Origin: Clostridia bacterium
GTDB taxonomy: Bacteria; Bacillota; Clostridia; Oscillospirales; Acutalibacteraceae
Length of the DNA stretch: 64,000 nt
Reading direction: 5' to 3'
NCBI GenBank assembly: GCA_017465825.1
Contig: JAFTVI010000017.1
Span: 100,913-164,912 of the forward strand
The notes beneath the pieces were generated by a model. That model worked only from the letters and a program-made list of their open reading frames with translations, was not told where the DNA came from and ran no database searches. This document shows, piece by piece, positions 9,464-18,744 of the stretch (position 1 is its first letter; every line of letters begins with the position of its first letter). The position numbers and the translations under genes are program-made.

Positions 9464-9805
9464 ATGAAAGCAAGAATCCCTAACGCCAATCAAGGCGGCA
9501 ATATGATGCAGAAGCTGCAGAAAATGCAGGAAGAAATGGCAAAAACACAGGCTGCTGTTGAAGAGTCTGAATTTACATCTTCAGTCGGCGGCGGCGCTGT
9601 TGAGGTTACCGTTAACGGCAAACACGAGGTTAAATCAATAAAAATGCAGCCGGATGTTGTAGATCCCGATGATATAGATATGCTTGAAGATCTGCTTCTT
9701 GCCGCCATTAATGAAGCTATGAGAAAAGCAGATGCAACTATGGAATCCGAAATGGGCAAGCTTACAGGCGGACTTAACATTCCCGGAATGGGCGGTCTTT
9801 TCTGA
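9464..9805 (+). CDS. YbaB/EbfC family nucleoid-associated protein
   Basis: A 113-residue small DNA-binding protein of the YbaB/EbfC family, which forms tweezer-like dimers and is almost always encoded between dnaX and recR. The helix MMQKLQKMQEEMAKTQ, the strand segment GGAVEVTVNGKHEVKSIKM and the tail PGMGGLF fit the family. GGAGG precedes the ATG at good spacing. Its stop overlaps the recR start (TGATG), indicating translational coupling. Confidence 0.95.
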   Translation: MKARIPNANQGGNMMQKLQKMQEEMAKTQAAVEESEFTSSVGGGAVEVTVNGKHEVKSIKMQPDVVDPDDIDMLEDLLLAAINEAMRKADATMESEMGKLTGGLNIPGMGGLF

Positions 9806-10404
9806 TGCAGTATAATGCAGTACCGCTTCAGAAGCTGATTGAACAGTTTGAGCGTATGCCCGGCATAGGCAGAAAAACTGCACAGAGAATAGCATTTTAT
9901 ATTCTCGGTCTGCCGGAAAATGAATCAAAAGCTATTGCAGATGCAATTAATGATGCCTGTAAAAAGATTCATAAATGCTCAGTCTGTTGCAATCTCACAG
10001 AAGATGAGCTTTGTCCCATATGCAAAAATGATAAACGTGATCACTCCGTTGTTTGCGTGGTTGAGGATTCGCAAAGCCTTATAGCCATTGAGAAAACGAA
10101 GGAGTTTTCGGGTGTTTATCACGTTTTGCACGGTGCTATCTCCCCTCTTGACGGCATCGGTCCCGAGCAGTTGACTATAAAGGAACTGATTGCACGACTC
10201 GGCAGTGACGAAATAAAAGAAGTAATCATAGCTACGGATTCAGACATTGAGGGCGAAGCCACTGCTATGTATTTATCAAAGCTTATCAAACCCTTTAACA
10301 TAAAAATTACAAGAATAGCATTTGGATTACCCGTGGGTACAGATATTCAGTATGCTGATGAAGTTACTCTGTCACGGGCGATAGAAGGCAGACGAAATAT
10401 GTAA
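9805..10404 (+). CDS. recR: recombination mediator RecR
   Basis: RecR of 199 residues works with RecF/RecO to load RecA on gapped DNA. The order is an N-terminal helix-hairpin-helix (MPGIGRKTAQRIAF), a Cys4 zinc finger (CSVC then CPIC), a Toprim domain (VVEDSQ, ATDSDIEGEATAMYL) and a C-terminal Walker-B-like segment (ARLPVG type, here AFGLPVGTDIQYAD). Length and arrangement are standard. It is the third gene of the dnaX operon. Confidence 0.97.
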   Translation: MQYNAVPLQKLIEQFERMPGIGRKTAQRIAFYILGLPENESKAIADAINDACKKIHKCSVCCNLTEDELCPICKNDKRDHSVVCVVEDSQSLIAIEKTKEFSGVYHVLHGAISPLDGIGPEQLTIKELIARLGSDEIKEVIIATDSDIEGEATAMYLSKLIKPFNIKITRIAFGLPVGTDIQYADEVTLSRAIEGRRNM

Positions 10405-10418
10405 ACGGAGGAATTTTT

Positions 10419-12017
10419 ATGGATAAAAAATTCGCAATTACCTATGACATCGGTACAACCGGTGTAAAAACCTGTGTTTTTGAAATTTCAGATTCAGTAA
10501 AGCTTCTCGGTGCGGCCTCACAAGGATATCAGCTTTACGTATTTTCCGACGGCGGTGCCGAACAGGATCCCGACGAATGGTGGAGTGCAATGTGCAGTAC
10601 CACAGAAAAAGCATTGGAAAAAGCTGATATTTCAGCAGATTGCATTGACGGTATTTCCTTCTGTTCACAGATGCAGGGTGTTGTTCTTGTGGATAAATAC
10701 GGCAATCATGTACGCAGAGCTATGAGCTATATGGACCAGAGAGCAAGAGAAGAGCTTAAAAAGGGACTTGCATACGGTTTTCAGATTGCAGGTGCCAATG
10801 TGCCTAAGCTTCTAAAATCTTTGCAGATTACAGGTGCTGTTGCGGCTTCCGTAAAGGACCCCGTATGGAAATATAAATGGGTTGAAGCACACGAGCCCGA
10901 AAACTTCAGAAAAGTACATAAATGGCTTGATGTCAAGGAATACCTGATTTGCCGTATGACTGGTGAATTCTGTATGACACCCGATTCGGCTTTTGCAACA
11001 ATGCTTTATGATATAAGAAAAGGTAGAGAAGGCTGGAGCAAGGAAATGACAGATATGCTCGGTGTTAAGTTTGAGCATATGCCCGAAATCAAGCCTTGTG
11101 ACTCAAAAATCGGTGAACTTACCGAAAAAGCTGCAAGTGAACTTCATCTTGTGCCCGGTATTTCTGTTTTCGGTGGTGGCGGTGACGCTTCCCTTATCGG
11201 TGTTGGTGCCGGTTCTGTTGAAATGGGTGATACCCACGTATATTCAGGTACATCAGGTTGGGTATCAACTGTTGTTGACAGGAGTATTGTTGATACAAAT
11301 GCTATGATAGCCGCAATAGTAGGTGCAGACCTTGGCAAATACAACTACTTTGCTGAGCTTGAAACTGCGGGAAAATGTCTTGAGTGGGCAAAAGACCATC
11401 TTTGTCTTGATGAGGTTGGTATTTACCTTAAAAAGGAGCATATTGCCGAATCATACGAGGCAAAATACACAAGCCTTTACGACTATATGTCTGAGGTTAT
11501 TGATAAAGTTCCTGCCGGCTCAAACGGAGTAATTTTTACCCCCTGGCTTCACGGTAACCGCTGTCCCTTTGAAGATCCCAATGCAAGAGGCTCATTCTTT
11601 AATCTCAGCCTCGATACCGGTAAATCGGAGCTTTTAAGAGCTGTTATTGAAGGTGTTTGTTTCCATCTTAAATGGTTTATTGATGTACAGGAAAAGAAAA
11701 TTAAAACATCGCAGAAAATCCGTTTTGTAGGCGGAGGAGCTCTCTCTCAGGTTACCTGTCAGATTCTTGCTGACATCACAGGTAAAACTGTTGAAACTGT
11801 TGACAGTCCGCAGAATGTGGGTGCTGTCGGTGCGGCTGTTATTGTTGCCTGCGGTCTTGGTATGATCAATGGTGTAAGTGAGGCTAAGAAGCTTATTCCT
11901 GTTATCAAAACATATACTCCCAATGCAGATAACAAAGCTGTTTATGCTAAACAGTATGAGGTATTCAAGAATCTTTACAAATCAAACAAAGCAAATTTTG
12001 CGGCTCTCAACGGCTGA
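10419..12017 (+). CDS. FGGY-family carbohydrate kinase (xylulokinase-like)
   Basis: A 532-residue sugar kinase of the FGGY/actin-like ATPase superfamily. The first phosphate-binding loop is YDIGTTGVKT near residue 9, the catalytic base region DPDEWW and MDQRA follow, and the second ATP loop VFGGGGDASLIGVGAGS plus VGAVGAAVIVACGLG lie in the C-terminal half. It resembles xylulokinases but the substrate is not certain, since no isomerase or transporter adjoins. GGAGG precedes the ATG. It follows recR by 14 bp and precedes an unknown gene by 24 bp, so it may be co-transcribed with both. Confidence 0.88.
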   Translation: MDKKFAITYDIGTTGVKTCVFEISDSVKLLGAASQGYQLYVFSDGGAEQDPDEWWSAMCSTTEKALEKADISADCIDGISFCSQMQGVVLVDKYGNHVRRAMSYMDQRAREELKKGLAYGFQIAGANVPKLLKSLQITGAVAASVKDPVWKYKWVEAHEPENFRKVHKWLDVKEYLICRMTGEFCMTPDSAFATMLYDIRKGREGWSKEMTDMLGVKFEHMPEIKPCDSKIGELTEKAASELHLVPGISVFGGGGDASLIGVGAGSVEMGDTHVYSGTSGWVSTVVDRSIVDTNAMIAAIVGADLGKYNYFAELETAGKCLEWAKDHLCLDEVGIYLKKEHIAESYEAKYTSLYDYMSEVIDKVPAGSNGVIFTPWLHGNRCPFEDPNARGSFFNLSLDTGKSELLRAVIEGVCFHLKWFIDVQEKKIKTSQKIRFVGGGALSQVTCQILADITGKTVETVDSPQNVGAVGAAVIVACGLGMINGVSEAKKLIPVIKTYTPNADNKAVYAKQYEVFKNLYKSNKANFAALNG

Positions 12018-12041
12018 TAATCTCGAAAGGACAATATTATA

Positions 12042-12929
12042 ATGATAGAATTAAGTTTAGTATTTTCAACTCTTGCAACCGAGCTTGATACAACAATGAA
12101 GGAGCTTGGTTTTGCACCTGATATTCCCGACGGAATTCAAAAAGGTGATACTCCCGTATTTATAAGGGATAAGGCTACCTATCTTTCATATAGCGGCGAT
12201 AAGGGTAAAATAAGGGTCTTATTCAACGATAATAAAATCCGTCTTCTTACAGGTGATAAAGAAGCAAAAAGTATAGACGACAGTGATTATACACTGCTCG
12301 GCAGTTTTCTTCTTGTCCTTGATGAATATGAGATCCGTGATGTTAAATCGGTTGCAAATGAAATCAAGGAAAATCTCACAGAGGCATTTTCACCCAAGCA
12401 GATTGCGAAAAGACAGCAGGCAATCAAAGCGCAGGCAACCGTTTCCCGTGCAGCTGTTAAAAACGGCTCGTTGCTGTATGACCCCGCAACACTCGCAATA
12501 AGACTTGCTACGCTTTATCCTCAGCTTAAAGACGAATACAAAGATCATCTTGCTGTTTACGACGAATTCCTTTGTGAAGATTTCTTTGTGAACAATGTTA
12601 ATCCGCTCGTTTTTGCAACAATTAAAGAGTCTAATCCTCAGAAAATGAAGAAGCTCTTTAATATTCTTAATGAAATTTTTGATGACGGCACAAATGAAGT
12701 TCAGGATGTAATTATTGTAACAATGCTCGCTTCCTATAATTATGATGATGTTATGTATCAGTCTGTGCTCGGATACATCAATGATTCAATTATGGAGCCG
12801 TTTATAAAAGTTTATAAAAAAATGAACAGAGGCAAATCAACAAAAATGCGTCTTGAAAATCCGCCTAAATACAAAATCAAAAAGCAGAAGAAAAAGAAGT
12901 CTGCATTTCAAAGTGTATTAAATCAGTAA
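12042..12929 (+). CDS. conserved-looking protein of unknown function
   Basis: A 295-residue soluble protein that I do not recognise. The first 110 residues look like an alpha/beta domain (ELSLVFSTLATELDTTMKELGF, then strands around KIRVLFNDNKIRLLTG). A charged linker (about 115-145) leads to a mainly helical domain (145-265), and the last 20 residues are strongly basic (KIKKQKKKKS), suggesting contact with nucleic acid or membrane. There is no signal peptide. It sits 24 bp after the FGGY kinase with AAAGGAC upstream and ends at a strong terminator, so it is the last gene of that unit. Confidence 0.75.
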   Translation: MIELSLVFSTLATELDTTMKELGFAPDIPDGIQKGDTPVFIRDKATYLSYSGDKGKIRVLFNDNKIRLLTGDKEAKSIDDSDYTLLGSFLLVLDEYEIRDVKSVANEIKENLTEAFSPKQIAKRQQAIKAQATVSRAAVKNGSLLYDPATLAIRLATLYPQLKDEYKDHLAVYDEFLCEDFFVNNVNPLVFATIKESNPQKMKKLFNILNEIFDDGTNEVQDVIIVTMLASYNYDDVMYQSVLGYINDSIMEPFIKVYKKMNRGKSTKMRLENPPKYKIKKQKKKKSAFQSVLNQ

Positions 12930-12936
12930 TATTTCC

Positions 12937-12970
12937 GGCATCCGCTTAACACGGATGCCAATTATTTTAT
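12937..12970 (+). terminator. intrinsic terminator
   Basis: Perfect 8-bp arms GGCATCCG (12937-12944) and CGGATGCC (12952-12959) with a 7-nt loop, followed by AATTATTTTAT. Confidence 0.8.
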
Positions 12971-12978
12971 GCAAACTA

Positions 12979-13007
12979 TTGAAAAACAATAAATGTTTTG
13001 TTATAAT
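12979..13007 (+). promoter_or_regulatory. promoter of cytidylate-kinase-like gene
   Basis: TTGAAA (12979-12984), 17-bp spacer, perfect TATAAT (13002-13007), 31 bases before the ATG. Confidence 0.8.
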
Positions 13008-13037
13008 ATTTGTAGAAAGTACTGAGGGGGTCTTTAT

Positions 13038-13661
13038 ATGAGTAATTATGTTATAACAATTTCAAGAACCTGCGGAAGCGGCGGCAGTTATGTAGGCGAA
13101 GAACTCTCAAAAATGATTGACATCAAGCTTTATGAGCAGGACATTTTACAGCTCGCATCCGAAGAAAGCGGTATAAGTCTTGATTTGTTTGTAAGAACTG
13201 ATGAGGAGTTAAAGGTCAATCCCCTGTTCCGTTTTTCAAAGTATATATACAGAGGTGATCTGATACCGCCATCAAGCAGTGAATTTACATCGGAAGAAAA
13301 CCTGTTTAACTATCAGGCTAAGGTGCTCAAAGAACTGGCGGCAAAGGAATCATACATAGTTATCGGCAGATGTGCTGATTTTGTGCTTAAAAATGACGTT
13401 AAGCTTATCAGAGTGTTTATATATGCTGACAAAGATGACAGAATTAAAACAGAAAGTGACAGACTTTCGATTTCGCCCAAAGAAGCAGAAAGCAGAATTG
13501 ATAAGGTTGATAAAAAACGAAATGAGCATTATAAATATTTTACAGGCAATGACAGAATGGATATGACAAACTATGATATTTGTCTGAATTCATCAAATCT
13601 GTCTTATAAAAATTGCGCTGAACTGATAACGGAGTATCTTAAAAAGAATAAAATTATTTAA
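13038..13661 (+). CDS. cytidylate kinase-like family protein
   Basis: A 207-residue P-loop protein. The N-terminus ISRTCGSGGSYVGEELS is a modified Walker A of the cytidylate-kinase-like group common in clostridia, followed by LYEQDIL, VIGRCADFVL and an R-rich lid (DRIKTESDRL, KVDKKRNEHYKYFTG). The real CMP kinase (Cmk) is usually about 220 residues with GPxGxGKS, so this is a paralogue whose nucleotide substrate is unproven. GAGGGGGT lies 8 bases before the ATG and a good promoter is upstream. It is a single-gene unit bounded by terminators on both sides. Confidence 0.85.
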   Translation: MSNYVITISRTCGSGGSYVGEELSKMIDIKLYEQDILQLASEESGISLDLFVRTDEELKVNPLFRFSKYIYRGDLIPPSSSEFTSEENLFNYQAKVLKELAAKESYIVIGRCADFVLKNDVKLIRVFIYADKDDRIKTESDRLSISPKEAESRIDKVDKKRNEHYKYFTGNDRMDMTNYDICLNSSNLSYKNCAELITEYLKKNKII

Positions 13662-13667
13662 AAAAAC

Positions 13668-13702
13668 AGCTGTACAGAAATAACTGTACAGCTTGATTCT
13701 TT
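13668..13702. terminator. bidirectional intrinsic terminator
   Basis: Perfect 10-bp arms AGCTGTACAG (13668-13677) and CTGTACAGCT (13684-13693), an A-run on the left and a T-rich run on the right. It lies between the convergent kinase-like gene and tyrS, so it also ends the long minus-strand operon. Confidence 0.88.
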
Positions 13703-14929
13703 TTATTTAATTACTACTTTGATAAAGATCTTTTTACCTTTCTTTACAACAACATAACCTTTATCAAATTCGGATTTTGAGATTGTTGCAACAGGTGAAG
13801 TGGGTTTTACATCATCAACCGAAACACCGCCCTGTTCAATAAGGCGTCTGCCCTCTCCCTTTGATTTTGCAATGCCGGCTTTTACAAGAACTTCATTTAC
13901 GGCAATTGCATCATCAACAAAGTCATCAGCAGAAAGCTCAAATGTAGGCATTGTATCAACATTTGTGTTCGCACCGAAAAGGGATCTTGCAGTTTCTTGA
14001 GCTTTTGTTGCCTCTTCTTCACCGTGAACAAGCTTTGTAAGCTCAAATGCGAGAATTTCCTTTGCCTTATTCAACTCACTACCCTCCCAGGAATCCATTT
14101 TGTCGATTTCTTCAAGAGGAAGGAATGTGAGCATTCTGATGCATTTAAGTACATCACCGTCATCAACGTTTCTCCAATACTGATAGAATTCGTAGGGAGA
14201 TGTTTTGTTGGGATCAAGCCATACTGCGCCTTTTGCCGTTTTACCCATTTTCTTGCCCTCGGAATTGAGAAGAAGAGTAATTGTCATTGCATAAGCGTCT
14301 TTGCCCAGTTTCTTTCTTATAAGCTCTGTACCGCCGAGCATATTTGACCACTGATCGTCACCGCCGAACTGCATATTGCAACCGTAGTTTTTGTACAGAT
14401 GATAGAAGTCATAGCTCTGCATAATCATATAGTTGAATTCAAGGAATGAAAGACCTTTTTCCATTCTCTGCTTGTAGCACTCAGCTCTGAGCATATTATT
14501 AACGGAGAAGCAAGCACCGACCTCACGCAATACATCAATATAATTAAGGTCAAGAAGCCAATCAGCATTGTTAACCATCTGTGCTTTGCCTTCACCGAAT
14601 TCAATGAATCTTTCCATCTGAGCTTTGAAGCAATCGCAGTTATGCTGAATTGTTTCCTTGGTCATAACCTGACGCATATCGGTTCTGCCGGAAGGGTCAC
14701 CGATCATACCTGTGCCACCACCGATAAGAGCAATAGGTCTGTTACCTGCCATCTGCAATCTTTTCATAAGGCAGAGAGCCATAAAATGGCCTACGTGAAG
14801 GCTGTCTGCAGTAGGGTCAAAACCTATATAGAAAACAGCTTTTCCCGTATTGATAAGCTCTTTGATTTCATCCTCGTCTGTTACCTGTGCAATAAGTCCT
14901 CTTGCAACAAGTTCTTCATAAACTGTCAT
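13703..14929 (-). CDS. tyrS: tyrosyl-tRNA synthetase
   Basis: Class I aminoacyl-tRNA synthetase of 408 residues. The HIGH motif is HVGH in FDPTADSLHVGHF, the KMSKS loop is KMGKT (GKKMGKTAKGAVW), and the C-terminal 60 residues are an S4 RNA-binding domain (KGEGRRLIEQGGVSVDD). Length is usual. GGAGG lies upstream of the ATG. It is the last gene of the long minus-strand run, 17 bp after the TIM-barrel gene. No T-box leader can fit there, so unlike many Firmicute tyrS genes it does not appear to be controlled by its own T-box. Confidence 0.97.
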   Translation of the reverse strand: MTVYEELVARGLIAQVTDEDEIKELINTGKAVFYIGFDPTADSLHVGHFMALCLMKRLQMAGNRPIALIGGGTGMIGDPSGRTDMRQVMTKETIQHNCDCFKAQMERFIEFGEGKAQMVNNADWLLDLNYIDVLREVGACFSVNNMLRAECYKQRMEKGLSFLEFNYMIMQSYDFYHLYKNYGCNMQFGGDDQWSNMLGGTELIRKKLGKDAYAMTITLLLNSEGKKMGKTAKGAVWLDPNKTSPYEFYQYWRNVDDGDVLKCIRMLTFLPLEEIDKMDSWEGSELNKAKEILAFELTKLVHGEEEATKAQETARSLFGANTNVDTMPTFELSADDFVDDAIAVNEVLVKAGIAKSKGEGRRLIEQGGVSVDDVKPTSPVATISKSEFDKGYVVVKKGKKIFIKVVIK

Positions 14930-14946
14930 TTTTATATCCTCCGAAA

Positions 14947-15729
14947 TTATTTGTACGTTTTTAATAATTTAAATGCTGCTGTTGCATCCTCTTTAAAATT
15001 ATCAGTTGAAGCCTCTATTGAAACTCTTTCACAGCCTGCATATTCAAGTGCATCTAAAAATCCCTTATAATCATATTCAGAATAGTTTTTCATATATATT
15101 CTCTTATATTCAGGATTATCAGACACGGGATTTGAAATATGTGCGTGACGCAGAATGCCTTTCAGCTCTCTTACATCATCATAAGTGTCGCCTTCGACGT
15201 GCATATGATAAATGTCACCCAAAGTTCCCACATTCGGCATATCAATAGCGGATGCAAGCATCGCTCCCTCTTTGATTGTGTTTATAATATTTGACTCAGC
15301 CTTGCAAAGCGGCTCAAATACAAAATCAATGCCGTATTTTGCGGCCTGAGGAGCAACGTAATTTTTAACTAAACAGATTATATCTTTTACACCGTCTTTA
15401 TATGAATATCCGTCAGGCAGGTTTCTTGCACCGCCCGAGCCCATAACAACGGTTTTGATGCCGACTACGTTTGCTCGCTCAAATCCTTTTTTTAGGTATG
15501 CTTCTATTTTTTCATAGTCAATATTCTCGCCGGTGATTTTATATTCACCTGGTAAAAAGCAGTTAGCAGCTTCACACTTAATGTTTTTTTCACGGATAAG
15601 TGAAAGAAAAGAATTATATGTATCTTCATCAGCTCGGGTAAGGGAACTGAAATTGAGTTCAACATAATCAAAACCGATTTCAGCTGCGATTGCTGCTCTG
15701 TCCATACCGCAACAAACACCGAATTTCAT
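14947..15729 (-). CDS. sugar phosphate isomerase/epimerase (xylose-isomerase-like TIM barrel)
   Basis: A 260-residue AP_endonuc_2-type TIM barrel. Metal-ligand positions are visible in FDYVELNFSS, FVFEPLCKAESN, GDIYHMHVEG, HAHISNPV and RVSIEAS at strand ends, as in sugar epimerases and endonuclease IV relatives. The substrate is unknown. AAGGAGG stands 9 bases before the ATG, and the gene begins 2 bp after recN, so it belongs to the same operon. It is unrelated in close detail to the two TIM barrels at 56636 and 62284. Confidence 0.85.
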   Translation of the reverse strand: MKFGVCCGMDRAAIAAEIGFDYVELNFSSLTRADEDTYNSFLSLIREKNIKCEAANCFLPGEYKITGENIDYEKIEAYLKKGFERANVVGIKTVVMGSGGARNLPDGYSYKDGVKDIICLVKNYVAPQAAKYGIDFVFEPLCKAESNIINTIKEGAMLASAIDMPNVGTLGDIYHMHVEGDTYDDVRELKGILRHAHISNPVSDNPEYKRIYMKNYSEYDYKGFLDALEYAGCERVSIEASTDNFKEDATAAFKLLKTYK

Positions 15730-15731
15730 AA

Positions 15732-17417
15732 CTATATAACCTCCTTGTGAGCTTGAGCATCGGAAAGCAGTAATTCGGCAGATTCCAGATGGATTCTGTC
15801 ATTTTCATTGCCGCCGATTATTCTTGCAATCTCAGAAACTCTGCCGTTTTTATCAAGAGGTGTGACAGATGTATATGTCTTTTCACCTTTGACAGCTTTT
15901 GATATAAGTAGATGATTGTCTGCAAACGCGGCTATCGACGGAAGGTGGGTTATGCAAATAACCTGCCTGTTATTTGATACGTCATACAGTTTTAGAGCAA
16001 TCTTACCTGCCGCCCTACCGCTTACACCTGAGTCTATTTCATCAAAAATAAGGGTATCAGTTCCGTCTTTGTCTGCGAGAACACTTTTTATTGCAAGCAT
16101 TATTCTTGATAATTCGCCGCCTGACGCTATTTTCGCAAGCGGTTTAGGAGCTTCACCCCTGTTTGCAGATATGAGAAATTCAATGCTGTCTGTTCCTGTT
16201 TCAGTGAAAGGAGTTTTCTCAAACTTTACGGAAAATTTTGTTTCAGGCATATCAAGGAAAGACAATTCCTTTTGAATCTGTTCTGCAAAAAAATCTGCCG
16301 CAAGCTTTCTTTTATCAGAAAGCTGTTGAGCAATTATTGATGTCTGTTTTTCACATTCAATCAGCTGATTGTTAAGATTTGCAAGTAATTCATCCGAATA
16401 TGTTATATTATGCAATTCTTCTCTTGCTTTGTCAAGAAAAATCAGCATTTCTTCTTCATTTTCGCCGTATTTTTTTGAAAGTCTGTATATGACATCAAGT
16501 CTTTCTTCAATATCGGCAAGTTCCCGTTCATCAAAAGCAGTGTTTTCAAGCATATTGCTTATATCGGACATATAAGAATCAACTGTATATGCAATATCGT
16601 TGATGCTTTCTGTGATATCTTTGGCATCGTCCAAAAACTCAGCAGCTGTTGACAAGGCTTTTGCCGCATCAAAGAGCAAAGAAGATGCTCCGTAGTAATC
16701 TTCTCCGTCGGCAATTGCCGAGTACGCCGTATTTAATGAATCAGCAAGTTTCTGTGAATTATTAATAATCTTTCGGCGGGACATAAGCTCATCGCGCTCA
16801 CCGATTCGCAAATCCGCTTTTTCAAGCTCATCAATCTGGTATGAAAGCAAGTCTATCTGCCTTGCTTTCATTGCATCATCAACTGTTAAACGATTAATTT
16901 CTGATTTTATATTAAGCAATTGATAGTAGCTTTGCTTGTACTGCGCAAACAAATCATCCACATCACCCACAGCGTCAATAAAAGTATAGTGGAAGTCAGG
17001 ATTCATCAAGTCCTGATTATCTGATTGACCGTGAATATTTATAAGACTGAATCCTATTTTTTTCAGCATTGATACGGTAACATTACTACCGTTAACCTTA
17101 CATACATTTCTGCCGTCCTTTGTCATTGAGCGGTTAATCAATAAGGTGTTATCGTCCTCACAAGGGATATCCATTTCACTTAAAATATCCTGTGTTTTCT
17201 TTGAAATATCCGTAAAGAATGCACTTACCGTTGCCTTGGATTCTCCGCTTCTGATAAGCTCACGGGATGTTTTTTCACCGAGTATGGCATTGATAGAATC
17301 AATGACTATTGATTTACCTGCGCCCGTTTCACCTGTCATACAGTTAAAGCCCGTGCAAAAATCAATGGATGCCTGTTCAATTATTGCTATATTTTCTATT
17401 TTTAAATTTGAAAGCAA
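15732..17417 (-). CDS. recN: DNA repair protein RecN
   Basis: SMC-like ATPase of 561 residues active in double-strand break repair. Walker A is GETGAGKS (about 32-39), the middle 300 residues are coiled coil, and the C-terminal lobe has the ABC signature LASGGELSRIMLA and Walker B LIFDEIDSGVSG. The start is a TTG at 17417 giving LSNLKIENIAII, with AAGGATTG upstream. It is 12 bp after argR, the conserved argR-recN neighbourhood of Firmicutes. Confidence 0.97.
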   Translation of the reverse strand: MLSNLKIENIAIIEQASIDFCTGFNCMTGETGAGKSIVIDSINAILGEKTSRELIRSGESKATVSAFFTDISKKTQDILSEMDIPCEDDNTLLINRSMTKDGRNVCKVNGSNVTVSMLKKIGFSLINIHGQSDNQDLMNPDFHYTFIDAVGDVDDLFAQYKQSYYQLLNIKSEINRLTVDDAMKARQIDLLSYQIDELEKADLRIGERDELMSRRKIINNSQKLADSLNTAYSAIADGEDYYGASSLLFDAAKALSTAAEFLDDAKDITESINDIAYTVDSYMSDISNMLENTAFDERELADIEERLDVIYRLSKKYGENEEEMLIFLDKAREELHNITYSDELLANLNNQLIECEKQTSIIAQQLSDKRKLAADFFAEQIQKELSFLDMPETKFSVKFEKTPFTETGTDSIEFLISANRGEAPKPLAKIASGGELSRIMLAIKSVLADKDGTDTLIFDEIDSGVSGRAAGKIALKLYDVSNNRQVICITHLPSIAAFADNHLLISKAVKGEKTYTSVTPLDKNGRVSEIARIIGGNENDRIHLESAELLLSDAQAHKEVI

Positions 17418-17429
17418 TTAAACCAATCC

Positions 17430-17876
17430 TTATTTAAACAAAGTTTCAAGCTTGTGCTTGGTGTTTTGCGCTATGCGTTCCGTTCTGCAAAGAATAAAAA
17501 TCGTATCGTCCCCTGCAAGCGTACCCAGAACTTCGGGCAAATCAAGTGCATCAATTGCCGCACAAGCCGCAGGAGCTGTACCCGGATGACACTTGATCAT
17601 ACAGATATTCTGTGCATAGTCAACGGTAGTTACCGATTCAGCAAAAATTGCATAATATTTCATATATTTTTCATCAGTCGCAGTCGCCTGAGAATATTTA
17701 TATTCTCCGTTTGCGGCAGGCTGTTTAACTAACCGAAGCTCTTTTATATCTCTTGAAACCGTAGCCTGAGTTACTTCAACACCTTTTTCGAGAAGCTTGG
17801 CAAGCAATTCCTCCTGCGTACTGATTGAATATTTTTCAATTAATTCAAGAATAAACAAATGACGTTCTTTTTTCAT
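17430..17876 (-). CDS. argR: arginine repressor ArgR/AhrC
   Basis: A 148-residue regulator with an N-terminal winged helix (QEELLAKLLEKGVEVTQATVSRDIKELRLVK) and a C-terminal arginine-binding oligomerisation domain (GTAPAACAAIDALDLPEVLGTLAGDDTIFILCR). In this family it represses arginine synthesis and activates catabolism. No arginine genes are in the window; its place in the recN-nadK-tlyA-dxs operon is a well-known conserved context. The ATG is 16 bp after nadK. Confidence 0.96.
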   Translation of the reverse strand: MKKERHLFILELIEKYSISTQEELLAKLLEKGVEVTQATVSRDIKELRLVKQPAANGEYKYSQATATDEKYMKYYAIFAESVTTVDYAQNICMIKCHPGTAPAACAAIDALDLPEVLGTLAGDDTIFILCRTERIAQNTKHKLETLFK

Positions 17877-17892
17877 ATATTTTTCTCCGTAA

Positions 17893-18732
17893 TCAGGTTT
17901 TCATTTTGCTGTTTAAAATATCCATAAAAGTATCGTCTTTTAATCGGATAAGTTTTATTTTATTGGTTGATTTTTTTATTTCGGCAAAATATCCGTTGCA
18001 GAATGTTATGCTGTCGTTGCCGTCACAGGACATACCCACAGTGTTTTTATTATCATCGGGATTTTCAATTTTTAACACTGAATTTGCATTGAAAATAATT
18101 GTTCTCTGCTCCAGTGAATGAGGACAAATAGGAGTCAGCAGTATACTTTCAAGCTTAGGGTCAACAATAGGACCGCCAGCTGATAAATTATAAGCAGTTG
18201 AACCTGTAGGTGTAGCAAGAATGATACCGTCTGATTTATATCTGCTTACAAATTTTCCGTCACAGAAAAGGTCAAACGATGCAATTTTGATTTGAGCTCC
18301 CCTTGCAAAAACTGCATCATTAATGCAACTGTCGGAATAGACAAGTTCATTATTTTTATTGAAAATACTGATGTCAAGCACCATACGTTCTTCTATGGTA
18401 TAGTCACCTGTAATTAGCTTTTTGAGTAATGTCACTTCATCATTCTCAAGACCAACTAAAAATGCCAGTGTTCCTGCATTAATGCCCAACACAGGAATAT
18501 TGTGCGGTAACGCGGCTTTTGCGGCTCTTATCATAGTTCCGTCTCCGCCGATAGCAATAATAACATCTGTATCGCTTGAGATTACTGATGAACTTTTAAA
18601 TGATACGTCATATTTGGAAAAATCACCGTAAAAATCATACATAATACCAAATGAATCAAGCGCCGAGCAAAGATTCAGCGTTGAAGCATATGCATTTTCT
18701 TTTGTAAGATTCGGGATCAAAGTAACTTTCAT
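17893..18732 (-). CDS. nadK: NAD kinase
   Basis: ATP-dependent NAD+ kinase producing NADP+, 279 residues. Diagnostic segments are the GGDGTMIRAA loop (about 62-71), LGINAGTLAFL, and the substrate-binding TGSTAYNLSAGGPIV. Length is normal. It is 12 bp downstream of tlyA in the dxs-tlyA-nadK-argR-recN operon. Confidence 0.96.
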   Translation of the reverse strand: MKVTLIPNLTKENAYASTLNLCSALDSFGIMYDFYGDFSKYDVSFKSSSVISSDTDVIIAIGGDGTMIRAAKAALPHNIPVLGINAGTLAFLVGLENDEVTLLKKLITGDYTIEERMVLDISIFNKNNELVYSDSCINDAVFARGAQIKIASFDLFCDGKFVSRYKSDGIILATPTGSTAYNLSAGGPIVDPKLESILLTPICPHSLEQRTIIFNANSVLKIENPDDNKNTVGMSCDGNDSITFCNGYFAEIKKSTNKIKLIRLKDDTFMDILNSKMKT

Positions 18733-18744
18733 TATATACCTCTG

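Noticed and set aside
14930-14946. T-box riboswitch before tyrS
   Set aside because: Only 17 bp separate tyrS from the gene before it; no room for a T-box and no specifier structure.
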